Positions 17,701 through 24,900 of a stretch of DNA of 36,882 nucleotides are shown here, piece by piece (the first letter of the stretch is position 1; every line of letters starts with the position of its first letter). This DNA comes from Geobacter sp. (GTDB lineage Bacteria > Desulfobacterota > Desulfuromonadia > Geobacterales > Geobacteraceae), in NCBI GenBank assembly GCA_003499925.1, contig DNRQ01000077.1:1-36882 (forward strand), read 5' to 3'. The notes under the pieces were generated by a model. It saw only the letters and a list, made by a program, of their open reading frames with translations. It ran no database searches and was not told the DNA's origin. A program made the position numbers and the translations under genes.

Positions 17701-18902
17701 CCGGGACAGTGCTGGCGAGCATGCTGTATGATGACAACGGCAACATGTACCAGAAGACAGAAGGTGCGACAACGACCACGCTCGGTTACGACGCCCTGAA
17801 CCGTTTGACTCAGGTGGACAAGACCGGCATCAGCACCCAGAACTACACATATGACGACCAGGGAAGACGAATAGCCAAAACGATCGACTCAACCACCGCC
17901 AAATACCTCTACAACGGCCCGGATATCGTGGCAGAGTACGGAGACTGGGCAAGTCCGACTGCCCAGTTTACTCACGGGCCGAATACCGACGATCCGATCA
18001 TCCGCGCCACGGCAACTGCTGCGCAGTATTTTCATCAGGATGGGTTGGGAAGTGTCGTGGCCCTTTCCGACCAGACGGGCGCGACCACCTGCACCCAAAG
18101 GTTTGACGCTTGGGGGAAGACCATTGCCGCCAGCGGCAACTCCATCCCGCAGTACGGTTACACGGGAAGGGAACCGGACGAGACTGGACTTGTCTATTAC
18201 CGGGCAAGACATTATGATCCGACGATAGGGAGGTTCACGCAGCGGGACCCGATTAGATTGCAGGGCGGAATCAATCCATACGCGTATGCAAATGCAAACC
18301 CAGTTACCTTTACCGACCCAGAGGGATTGCTTGCATTCGACAATGCGAAAACTAACGAGAGTACTGAGCAAATCACCTATTACGTAGGAAGCAACACAGG
18401 CCAGGCGAGCGCAGGAATAAGCGCCGGCACACAGAGCTTTGCAGATGCAGGTAAGTATGCAAATATGGCGAGTGATGCTGATCCGCCTGGAATTGCGGTA
18501 GCAAAGGCATATGGAGCCATTGCAGCATGGACCTATGGCCATGCCGCTGGGGATAAATTTCTTGTTGACGTAGCTGTTCAAGGAATGGCTGAAAATAAAC
18601 AAAATTTTGTCAACGCAGGCTTTATGCTCCTCACCATTGGAAGTGGGGGGGGCTCTTCGAAGATTGATCGCGCAGCATTTAAGGTAGAGCGCGAGGCATT
18701 CTGGAAGACAGAGGCGAAAAGTAACCCCGGAAAGTTTAGTGCTGAGGATCTGACCAGGATGGAGAAGGGTCGAGCGCCAACCGGTCCAGACGGGCATCCG
18801 ATGGAGTTACATCACGTAGATCGAACACCCGATGGGGGGGTAGACGCTATGAGCAGAACGGATCACCGTTTGGGGGGAAATTTCAAAAAAAATCATCGAT
18901 AA
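11712..18902 (+). CDS. Rhs/YD-repeat polymorphic toxin with LHH nuclease tip
   Basis: This giant secreted protein has 2396 residues. GGAG lies eight bases before ATG 11712. Residues 1-30 are a Sec signal peptide. A helical region precedes a transglutaminase-like domain at about 260-456. Its active-site Cys position appears replaced by Ala (AGNATDQASLL, near residue 311), while His (FTHVWVEA) and Asp (WIPLDPS) remain. DUF6531-type sequence (GDPVNMVTGNVYHTERDI) starts near 953, followed by many YD repeats (about 1100-2100) that should form the Rhs shell. The Rhs core (YRARHYDPTIGRFTQRDPIR, then DPEGL) ends near 2203. The last 190 residues differ in composition and end in MELHHVDRTPDG and DHRLGGNFKKNHR, the pattern of LHH-type HNH/Endo VII nucleases. 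A candidate immunity gene follows after 11 bases. No VgrG or PAAR gene is present, so export probably uses the signal peptide. Confidence 0.92.
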   Translation: MKVAMSICRGRFITGLVLLALGLVSATARAEHRDAMPLPDEVVSQIVEQQHGRDDPLALALSHHLDEAAVLLRQIEEETTTDDAGFATKRMLLEAKANELGVVRAELRTRFATTRERLVSLGLTEQVDAWDMLRGKVEERFERLGRSLEEVRTAPDMNGRGKAVSSARSVLHDLHGKRQEQGQVGSVPLPTWTFEKRPSRPPDYDHAAPPAFLSSKTRPLNNIYAFNGNTLLAPEPDPVPGEASTCGYTGADLAVSWGVKWNDGDIKLLAKQLGYSAARIFEYVANEIQFEPYYGSLKGATGTLVAKAGNATDQASLLIALLRASNIPARYVKGTVNSANEDRLLRWLGVKTQTAAAEVLREGGIPQYFNSSTGTLQFTHVWVEACVPYAHYRGAKVDNAGHRWIPLDPSFKDKSYQDGIRINVNFDYGTYMATRSNTLPFEAYEQQVESTVKSISPNNVLEDVPYKGVLLQKRVDILPASPPYEIVNFQAWEGGITSDTAEVPGSHQVTFEVNVKNGGGHWLTGWTFFLPGRAMTRITLKYTGLTQTDKDNLAAWKSDTFLDSNIPCTIQVVPHITQEGIGRVSGSVAVNLCTQDNQLTLDIKLKELALDGNCPTTYNPILPSPCYLNHVLYKNIGAADYHALLAYAFQTSDDHLSTRSKKLLNSVRANVNPMTNEDETTGEFLNIVGLKYLRYISAANKRIGELDGGTGESGNHLGLASTRAKVNYLFDLPFAVYRKGFLIDMPGCVSRNLDISTGEPVWKTFQLSGYTASAYEAYIWQENARLDAVSTIRGIQYAKETGIEVLTLTSANWSVLGDATSCGDTRSQCYKLTHNSNSGLNYSYTERSDIYNNYISQGHTVTMPRSLIQYQNWKGPVYIAEKDSIAVDGKMSATYAINNSAGGETVSDPVSVDYSTVTDSGYVQASTGTTTTTAVVSVGDGTISNGQSQYNTESGDPVNMVTGNVYHTERDISLKGRGGLPLVFERSYNSRNPQKGPLGYGWTHSFNHYLTFVVTNGVTSAVSWTDGTGSQKLIKVTGNGAGVPIGSTFTPPKGFYFKMARGTDGKYTIRERNGLTYTFESSSGISTQQKARLISIRDRNNNTLTLTYEATGTITVSDGLGHFLKLEYAGGDKILEVTDWTGRRHRYNYNANGDLVLYSNPLALAGTQSAVTYEYYGVSDGINLNHALKKYTLPRGNSMSFEYYANGRAFRHYNTLNETNTFTYNDFRRETVQVNERDFSRHFFFDEYGNPEEIIEENSAQRKYTYDPANPYNRTTKKDPEGYQTSYEYDASGNVTQITNPSTATTAFSNFNTFNQPGKVKDARGNYTLYKYDASGNLLQEIRLKSGLGAGIDPTTYVPVASEIVAWTVNSYDSYGNPLTSRKVRDFAAQIANSASLTGPTLEYDYNDTTNGVTGLNLVSITRRGDKNGDGTIAAGEYDIASLTYDSLGRMKTGIDGDWQRTVYDYDDVDRVTRGTDATGNQRDYIYDANGNPSGQTLVLTYNELPKLLDSSSSSYDLSDRRETTTDAGGYVTAYIYDPAGNVVIVSNPDDYTISFDYDENNRVIKAYDQENNAVTRTLDLSGKPRTITDPNGNKTTYEYYDSTKDGRLKKVTQPRIQAFSVGQALQYDYDSNGNVISGTDIPADGSANRTTLTTYDELNRPSRIVGPQYTDAVYGAIHPVTKYTYDTLGNLSRVDAGRTDSSGTNPATDVVTTLVAYQYDDFGRKLKETDPLGKFWTFVYDVNNNVTTMTDAKEQATGYTWGYGHQMLTKTNIAGNVTYTRSALGQVIKAKSPEVTYNYTYDTTHRLESVTDSRGGKMLSYTYSPGGLLNWVTDSDGNETDYLYDKIGRLSGIWAANYETVTFKYDPGGRLTEKWFPNGVNSLYTYNADNSLEKVVNRSNASTIISQHVYSYDGVGNRLTHAESVGGVTINYGYQYDALNRLTQVGNGTAPQQENYGYDPLNNRTTKKVNITTPVITAYVYDAANQLKEIRQESTTGTVLASMLYDDNGNMYQKTEGATTTTLGYDALNRLTQVDKTGISTQNYTYDDQGRRIAKTIDSTTAKYLYNGPDIVAEYGDWASPTAQFTHGPNTDDPIIRATATAAQYFHQDGLGSVVALSDQTGATTCTQRFDAWGKTIAASGNSIPQYGYTGREPDETGLVYYRARHYDPTIGRFTQRDPIRLQGGINPYAYANANPVTFTDPEGLLAFDNAKTNESTEQITYYVGSNTGQASAGISAGTQSFADAGKYANMASDADPPGIAVAKAYGAIAAWTYGHAAGDKFLVDVAVQGMAENKQNFVNAGFMLLTIGSGGGSSKIDRAAFKVEREAFWKTEAKSNPGKFSAEDLTRMEKGRAPTGPDGHPMELHHVDRTPDGGVDAMSRTDHRLGGNFKKNHR

Positions 18903-18913
18903 GTGAGGTAAAT

Positions 18914-19258
18914 ATGTTAGGAAATGAAATGTTCGATAGTTCAATACGACCCGAAGGTAATCAAGCTGGCGTTTTCGAATATGACGGAGATACAGCTTAC
19001 TTCTACCTATACAGCATGAAAGGTGAGGAGGGTCAGAAAGTAGTTGCAGCCATTCACGTGCTTTCTGGAACACCTGACTTTGAGGAGAAGGATGTAGCTA
19101 TCCGTTGGGATGCGAAGGGGAAAATTGTCGGTCTCTTCATACGTGGGCAGCTTTGGGCGGCATTTGATGGAGGAACCTGCATGAATTATGGTGGTGACTA
19201 TTGCTCTGATCTTTCACCACAGATACCGTTGGAGATAACACAAGCTTTCAAATCATAA
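18914..19258 (+). CDS. Candidate immunity protein for the Rhs LHH nuclease (DUF2251-like)
   Basis: This 114-residue protein starts 11 bases after the Rhs stop, with GAGG upstream of ATG 18914. It has no signal peptide and should stay in the cytoplasm, as expected of an inhibitor that protects the producer from a DNase. The sequence (GNQAGVFEYDGDTAYFYLYS, then DVAIRWDAKGKIVGLFIRGQ and LWAAFDGG) resembles the DUF2251 family as I remember it, a set of small beta-rich proteins of unknown role. Position, size and tight coupling are the grounds for calling it immunity; that is inference. The base composition is AT-richer than the Rhs body and matches the toxin tip, as expected if tip and immunity gene moved together. 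Confidence 0.65.
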   Translation: MLGNEMFDSSIRPEGNQAGVFEYDGDTAYFYLYSMKGEEGQKVVAAIHVLSGTPDFEEKDVAIRWDAKGKIVGLFIRGQLWAAFDGGTCMNYGGDYCSDLSPQIPLEITQAFKS

Positions 19259-19269
19259 AAATATTTTTT

Positions 19270-19500
19270 TAACGGCCTCACCGAATACTACGTCAAGTAC
19301 TGGAACGGCGCCAACTGGACCACCGGCCCGGGCGGCAGGTCTGGGTAACCTGACATTAGACGGTCTAACTTCTAACTTGGGCGACCGTTGGGGGCAGCCC
19401 CCAACACGAGACTTCACCTATACCAAGCATGTACTGGGGTCAAACCATACAGGTTCAGGCACCAGAGGTGACCTACAATTACACCTATGACAGGGCAACG
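19270..19500 (+). pseudogene. Broken rhs/YD-repeat fragments
   Basis: At 19415-19492 the DNA closely resembles 17043-17118 of the intact Rhs gene (shared run gaggtgacctacaattacac), but an indel breaks the frame. A separate in-frame scrap at 19274-19347 encodes YYVKYWNGANWTTGPGG, which I cannot place in the intact protein. These are remnants of a second rhs 3' region or of a displaced toxin tip, the usual debris of tip exchange. Confidence 0.6.
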
Positions 19501-19905
19501 GCTCCATCTTCAGACAATATCGATATTTTTGACTGCAGTTTTACCTGGATTCTGTCTGTCACACATTACGCATTACGGGATCTTGAGGATATCTAACTTG
19601 AAGCCAGTAGGGAGGCAAAGGGGACCCGTAGAAACGTCTCTGACGTCTCCGGCCAAGTACTGACGAGGGCAAATATTTCGGGTAATGCGGGGACGCCATA
19701 CCTAATTGGCGGGTTGTTCCGGGGACACGATGTCTGATTTAAGGAGGCTTTTCAGATTTTTGTCCTCGTTTTGAGGGTCCGGTTAGGAGCTTCTTCCTCC
19801 CGGCCATTCCGCATTGGAGACGAGCGCCCGTATCAGCAGCAGTCTCCTCAAACATTAGATTAGTACAACAACACTCTTTTCTATAAATACAAAAAGGAGG
19901 AATCC
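19501..19905. other. Intergenic region with degenerate repeat motifs
   Basis: No gene was found. Two motifs, ggggacgccat (19690-19700) and ggggacacgat (19721-19731), resemble sequences that often accompany REP-associated (IS200-like) transposase genes, though no transposase is here. The last 50 bases are AT-rich and lead to the strong ribosome binding site of the next gene. Confidence 0.35.
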
Positions 19906-20625
19906 ATGGAAAGAATTATAAAGAAGAGGATGGCTGCGCTTGTTGGGATGGCTCTGATTTCGGTTGCGGGTCTTGCCCAAGCCCAGGTGAAGTTTGCAGT
20001 GCGGGACACCACGGGGACAACGGAAAAGATGGTGGTCACGGATAAGGGATATGTTGGGGTTGGAACGAATGCGCCGGGTGTGGCAATTCAGACAAAAGGC
20101 GGTTCTATTGCAGACACCCAGGTTATCTCCCACTATACCGGGACCGATCCCTTATCAAGTGGTGGTTTCTTGGCTCTCAGAAGCAGCCTTAACGGAACGA
20201 CGCCTGTCCTGCCTAAACAAGGGGAGAGGATAGGCTATACTCTGTTCGGCTCCGTAGCTGAGGATGGAACCCCGCGAAACGCTGCAGGGCTTGTTGGTTA
20301 TGCGGAAGCGGATTGGACCAGCACCTCTATTCCTGCTTATTTCCTTTTCGAGGTAGCTGCTACAGGCGCCACCGGGAGAGTCGAAAGAATGCGCATCACG
20401 AGCTCCGGAAATGTCGGTATCGGTACAGCGGCTCCCACACAGAAATTAGAAGTCAACGGCGCCATACGTCTTAAAACCACTGCCACCAAGCCGACCACCT
20501 GCACCAGTGCTCTTACTGGCGTAATTTGGATGACTTCCGGGGGTACCGGCATAGCTGATTCTCTTGAAGTGTGCGTCAAAGATGCAACTGGTGCCTACGC
20601 CTGGAAACGAGTTCAGTTGAACTGA
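19906..20625 (+). CDS. Small secreted protein with tail-fibre-like motifs
   Basis: This 239-residue product has a very strong ribosome binding site (AAAAAGGAGGA) and a signal peptide (residues 1-27, MAALVGMALISVAGLAQAQV region). Two motifs, GYVGVGTNAPGVAIQTKG and GNVGIGTAAPTQKLEVNGAI, are typical of trimeric fibre proteins that use GIGT-P motifs in phage tail fibres and bacterial surface fibres. The middle part carries a beta-rich domain. The C-terminal segment has two Cys (CTSALTGVIW and EVCVKDATG) that may pair. It lies just downstream of the Rhs module and before a good terminator. Function is unknown; a secreted fibre or adhesin is a reasonable guess. Confidence 0.7.
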   Translation: MERIIKKRMAALVGMALISVAGLAQAQVKFAVRDTTGTTEKMVVTDKGYVGVGTNAPGVAIQTKGGSIADTQVISHYTGTDPLSSGGFLALRSSLNGTTPVLPKQGERIGYTLFGSVAEDGTPRNAAGLVGYAEADWTSTSIPAYFLFEVAATGATGRVERMRITSSGNVGIGTAAPTQKLEVNGAIRLKTTATKPTTCTSALTGVIWMTSGGTGIADSLEVCVKDATGAYAWKRVQLN

Positions 20626-20643
20626 CAACCGAAAACTGCTTGC

Positions 20644-20686
20644 AGAGGGGATCTTGTTGAGTTCTGGTAGCAAGGTTCCCTCTTTT
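20644..20686 (+). terminator. Rho-independent terminator after the fibre-like gene
   Basis: The arms 20644-20656 and 20671-20683 pair over 13 bp with two G-U wobbles, with a 14-base loop, followed by TTTT. It lies 19 bases after the stop codon at 20625. Confidence 0.75.
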
Positions 20687-20935
20687 CCAGGCGGCTTCCT
20701 GTAATCACATCTTTCTTTTCATATTGCGACGAGTTTGTTGAGCAGTCGACGAAAGGTTTTTGACATGCCTGAAAACCTGAAACTTCAAACTCTATAATGG
20801 CAGCAACTTTCCTCCTTCAGGCCTTGCTGTCCCTACGCCTACGTAAGTTGCCGGGGGAGACGTGATATTGAAATTTTCGATACAAGAACTGCTGCTTGAC
20901 CCCCTGCCCATCTGCCCGCATGCATGGCTGACCTT

Positions 20936-21206
20936 GAGATCGAACTGCGGCGCCCCCTGCGGCGGACCGAAGTAAATGGCGTAGATCAGGCGGACCTCCG
21001 GAAGCCTTTCCAGCGAAGCGTCGAATAGGTCGCTGCAGAACTGGAGGGTGCCGAAGTAGTAAAGCACCGGTCACCCCGGCCGCCTGCACGATCTCCTGGA
21101 CCGACGCCGCTGCGTATCCCTTCTCGTTAAAAAGGGTAAGGGCAGCCGTCAGGAGCCTTTCCCTGGCCCCTGGTTCCGGCTCTATTTTCCTGGTTGCGGA
21201 CGTCAT
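20936..21206 (-). pseudogene. Decayed second copy of the efflux-type tetR
   Basis: The first 45 codons are almost the same as the intact TetR at 8974-9573, and most base changes are silent. After the helix-turn-helix region the copy has lost a few bases of the KP-coding stretch (frameshift) and about 100 bases encoding residues from NKEGIY to the start of LQFCSDLF. It then resumes in register with that segment and stops matching after APQFDL, where unrelated DNA begins near 20936. The product cannot be a functional repressor. The gene keeps its ATG (21206) and a full promoter. Confidence 0.85.
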
Positions 21207-21327
21207 GCGCTCTCCGTTCCTGCGATTCGTTGCTCACTTTCGGACCTCCTCCCGCTTCAGAGCCAAGCCAATCGCAGAGGGGCAATAGGCGCGTCGGGTC
21301 TGCTGGTCGAGGTGGAGCCATCTGCGT

Positions 21328-21392
21328 CTTACCGATTCGGTAAGTACACCCGCTGAGGGTAGTTGTCAAGAGGAAATTCTACCGATCGGTAG
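21328..21392 (-). promoter_or_regulatory. Well-conserved promoter and two palindromic TetR operators
   Basis: TTGACA (21369-21364) and TACTTA (21346-21341) are 17 bases apart on the minus strand. CTTACCGATTCGGTAAG (21328-21344) overlaps the -10 box, and CTACCGATCGGTAG (21379-21392) lies upstream of the -35 box. Both are perfect dyads, cleaner than those of the intact efflux operon. The only downstream gene is a pseudogene. The leader between promoter and ATG is about 120 bases, longer than in the intact copy. Confidence 0.7.
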
Positions 21393-21483
21393 GTGGAGGG
21401 TCGAGCCCGGCTAATAGTTCGGTAGGAATAAATTTTCCTGATTAGCAACCAACCCCGCCTGCGGCGGCGTTTTGTCCCGGAAT

Positions 21484-21726
21484 AAGATTACCGTGCTGTC
21501 CCCATCCCCCCCCTGACCCTCTCCTTGCAGGGGAGGGTCAGGGGGGATACAGGTTGAACTTACTCTAGAAGTGCTAATCTTCCACACGCTGGGCAAGCAC
21601 CCCCTCCCCCTTTATGGGGGAGGGTTGGGGAGAGGTGAAAAGCCGGCATGAGCCTCACCCTCCCCCTGCCCCTCCCATCAAGGGAAGGGGAGTTTGAATC
21701 AGCGGAAGATTGGCACTGATCAGGTA
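21484..21726. repeat. Cluster of inverted dispersed repeats
   Basis: Several G/C palindromes are present: one with arms in ccctgaccctctccttgcag and its complement (about 21511-21546), and others near 21599-21632 and 21656-21692. The left flank aagtgctaatcttccacacg (21567-21586) is a diverged inverted copy of cagcggaagattggcactga (21700-21719), which in turn matches 46-65. The cluster lies directly upstream of the riboswitch and looks like a composite REP element. Confidence 0.65.
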
Positions 21727-21784
21727 AATTTTTGTTTACATTGCGGGTAAAATTCATTAATAATGCCGTGCAAATCATGCATTT

Positions 21785-21878
21785 GTCACTGACAATGGTA
21801 AACCACGGGTAATCGTGGGGCACAAAGCCACCTGTCCACCATAGTGGAAAGAGGGGCCGCAGAAGTGGCAGGCAAAAG
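21785..21878 (+). ncRNA. GEMM-I type cyclic-dinucleotide riboswitch
   Basis: The core reads GGTAAACC (21797-21804), then a six-pair stem CCACGG/TCGTGG closed by a GTAA tetraloop (21803-21818), then GGCACAAAGCC (21819-21829). This matches the GEMM-I layout GGCAAACC, a six-pair stem with GNRA loop, and GACGCAAAGCC, with the same spacing. A second helix can form between GCCAC (21827-21831) and GTGGC (21865-21869). The bases before the TAAACC core are GG; cGAMP-selective members have an A at position 20, so c-di-GMP is the better guess. A terminator hairpin follows directly and the secreted protein gene starts 89 bases later. The switch should control that gene. Confidence 0.7.
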
Positions 21879-21904
21879 CCCGCCGGCCGCCGACGGGTTT
21901 TTTT
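21879..21904 (+). terminator. Terminator of the riboswitch expression platform
   Basis: CCCGCCGG (21879-21886) pairs with CCGACGGG (21890-21897) with one C-A mismatch and a three-base loop, followed by seven T (21898-21904). Its position right after the aptamer suggests ligand-controlled attenuation of the gene at 21993. Confidence 0.75.
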
Positions 21905-21992
21905 GTACCTTTTACTGTGCGGGCAACCTTTGAAGGTGCCTGATGACAAGAGGTTGATGTTGATCCTGATATGAAATGCGATAGGAGGGATT

Positions 21993-24900
21993 GTGTTAAG
22001 TGCGCCTGTAGTGAACGGACCTAGCCTGCCGAGAGTCCATTTTTTCAGTCATCATTTTTGTTCTTTTTTGGCCCTGCTGACTGCGCTTTGGCTCCTGGCT
22101 CCGAACCGGGTCTGCGCTTTCTCCGAGCCGGAGCTGCTCTTCACCGGCGCGGACTGCCTGGGCCTGACCGGGAACAACATGGGAGAGGCGGTCTGGGAAA
22201 GCCCCGACCCGATCAACGGCAGCCAGGTCCATTCCAATCTCCGTGGCCGGCTTTCCATCGACGGGACCTCCAACTTCTATCCCCTGGTCAACAACATGGG
22301 GGATGTAGTATGGACCGAGAATCTCGGGCACGAATGGGGGCCGTCGACGTCCACCGTCAAGGGGATCATCTCGGGTAGGACGGTGCAACTGGCCTCATCC
22401 CAGGAGAGCCTGCATGCTACCGGGATCAACGACCGGGGAGAAGTGGTCATGCTCCGGTCGAGTGGCAACTATAGCGATTCCTTCATCTATTCCAGCGTCA
22501 GAGGGCGCTTGACCCGTGAGGCCGCTTTTTACGAGTCACCCTCCCTGAACAACCGCGGGGACGTGGTCTGGGTGCAGTATTACGGCACGGGCAACAGGCA
22601 GATCTTCAAGCTTGCCGCGGGGAGCAGCACCCCGGAAGCGGTGACGACCGTCACCGGCGATTACTACCACCCGGCCATCAACGACAACGGTGAAATTGTC
22701 TGGTTGCAGAGCGGGCAGATCGTCTCGAATCTGCGCGGGCAGCTTACCGATGGCGCTCTCGGCGGCTCGGTGCATTCGCTCAAGATCGATAACTGCGGCG
22801 TGGTGCTGTTCGGCTCCAGAAACGACAGCACCGGCAGCACGGCTCTTTACCGCATCGGAGGGAGCGCGTGCGTCAGCCATCCCGAACCGAACCACAGCCG
22901 GGAGCAGGCGGCGCCGGTGAGCTTCGGCGACATCTTCACCGGCTTGACCGATGCCTCGGCGAACCAGGCCGACTGGTACGGATTCGGGGGGGTGGCCGGC
23001 GACACCATCCACCTCACGGTGAACTACGACAACGGCGCCGGGAACCAGCTCGTTCTAGGGCTCTATGACAGTGCCGGGAACCTGTTGAGCGGCGCCACCC
23101 GCTCCAACCCGGCCGGCATCGACCTCACGGCCCCGTACGGAGGCAGCTACTACCTGAAGCTGGAGTCGCAGGCCGGGCGCATCGCCTACGCCGTCTCGCT
23201 CAGCAAATACAGCAGCAATTGCGGGGCCGGTCCCTGCCCGGAGCCGGTGGTCCCGGGCGACGTCTGGATGCCCTCAATCAATGCGCTGGGTGAGGTGTTC
23301 TGGCTCCAGAACGACCGGGCAACGGCGAACATACAGCTCTTTTCCTCGCTGCGCGGCAAGCTCACCAGCGATCAGGCGCAGCACCAGGCCGTGGCCGGCA
23401 ACAGCCTGGGCGATCTGGTCTGGGTGGAAGCTGTCGACGGCCCATCCGACAAGATCTTGCGCGGCGTCATCAACGGCCAGCCGGTGACCGTGGCCATGAC
23501 CGAGAACCGGATCTCCTTCATCGACATCAACGACCGCGGGGAGGTGGTCTGGAACGAGACCCGCGATGATGGCAACAGCCAGATCTTCTCGAACCTGCGG
23601 GGCCAGCTCACCCGCGGCCAGATCTCCAGCTACCAGCCGAGCATCAACAACCTGGGGGACCTGGTTTTTGTCCGACCCTCCCAGGAAGCGGGACCGATGC
23701 AGGTGTACCTTCTTGCTGCCGGGAGCACGGAGCCGGTGGCGTTAACCAGCGACAGCCTCCTGCACTACAGCCCGTCCATCGCGGAGAGCGGGGAGGTGGC
23801 CTGGGCCGAACGGGACCCGGCCCTGCCCGGGACGACGCGGCTGGTCACCAGCCTGCGTGGCGTGCTGGTACCCTATGTGGCCGACGGCTCCAGTGTGGAT
23901 CTGAACAGCTGCGGCGATATCGTCTACGGCAGCTACGGCGCGATGGAAGGCGCCGGCATCTACCGCCTCGGCAGCAACGCCCCCTGCGCTCAATCGAGCG
24001 GCGCAACGGGGAGCTACCACCCCGAGCCCAATGACAGTCGGGAGCAGGCGACGCCGGTGCTCTTTGGGGACATCTTCAGCGGCGTGGCCGATGCCTCGGC
24101 AAACCAGGTGGACTGGTACCGCTTCGAGGCCGCGGCCGGCGACACCATCCACGTCACGGTGAACTACGACAACAGCGTGGGCAACCAGCTCACGGTCGGG
24201 CTCTACGACAACGCGGGGAACCCGGTCAGCGGTGCCACCCGCTTCAACCCGACCGGCATCGACGTCACGGCCCAGTACGGCGGCAGCTACCATCTCAAGC
24301 TGGAGGCGCAGACGGGGCGCATCGGCTACGCCGTTTCGCTCAGCAAATACAGCAACAACTGCGGGGTCGGTCCCTGCCCCGAGGTGGTGGTCACGGGAAC
24401 CGACTGGCACCCCGCCATCAACTCGCTCGGGGAGGTGTTCTGGCTCCAGTTGGACCAGGCGACCGGCAAGGAACAGATCTTCTCCTCGCTGCGCGGCCAA
24501 CTGACCAGCGACCCGGTGCGGCACACCTCCGTGGCTGGCAACAACCTGGGCGATCTGGTTTGGGTGGAAACGGACGAGAATTCCATCGTAAGTACGGTGC
24601 GGGGCATCATCAATGACCAGCCGGTGACCTTTGCCAGCGGCCAGTACTGGATCTACAAGGTCGACATCAACGACCACGGGGAGGTGGTCTGGAGCCAGGA
24701 AGGGGGTGGCAGCAACAGCCAGATTTTCTCCAGCCTGAGGGGGCAGATCACCAGCGGACCGGTTCCCAGCTTCGATGCCAGCATCAACAACCGCGGGGAC
24801 GTGGTCTTCGTGCGCCCCCCGCAGGAGTCGGGACCGTTGCAGGTGTACCTGTTGGCAGCCGGGAGCACGGAGCCTGTGCCCGTTACCGGTGACAGCGTCA

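Noticed and set aside
19680..19735. Possible second GEMM-type riboswitch (ggggacgccatacc)
   Set aside because: The segment resembles GGGACGC but lacks the CAAAGCC part and the upstream AAACC stem-loop.
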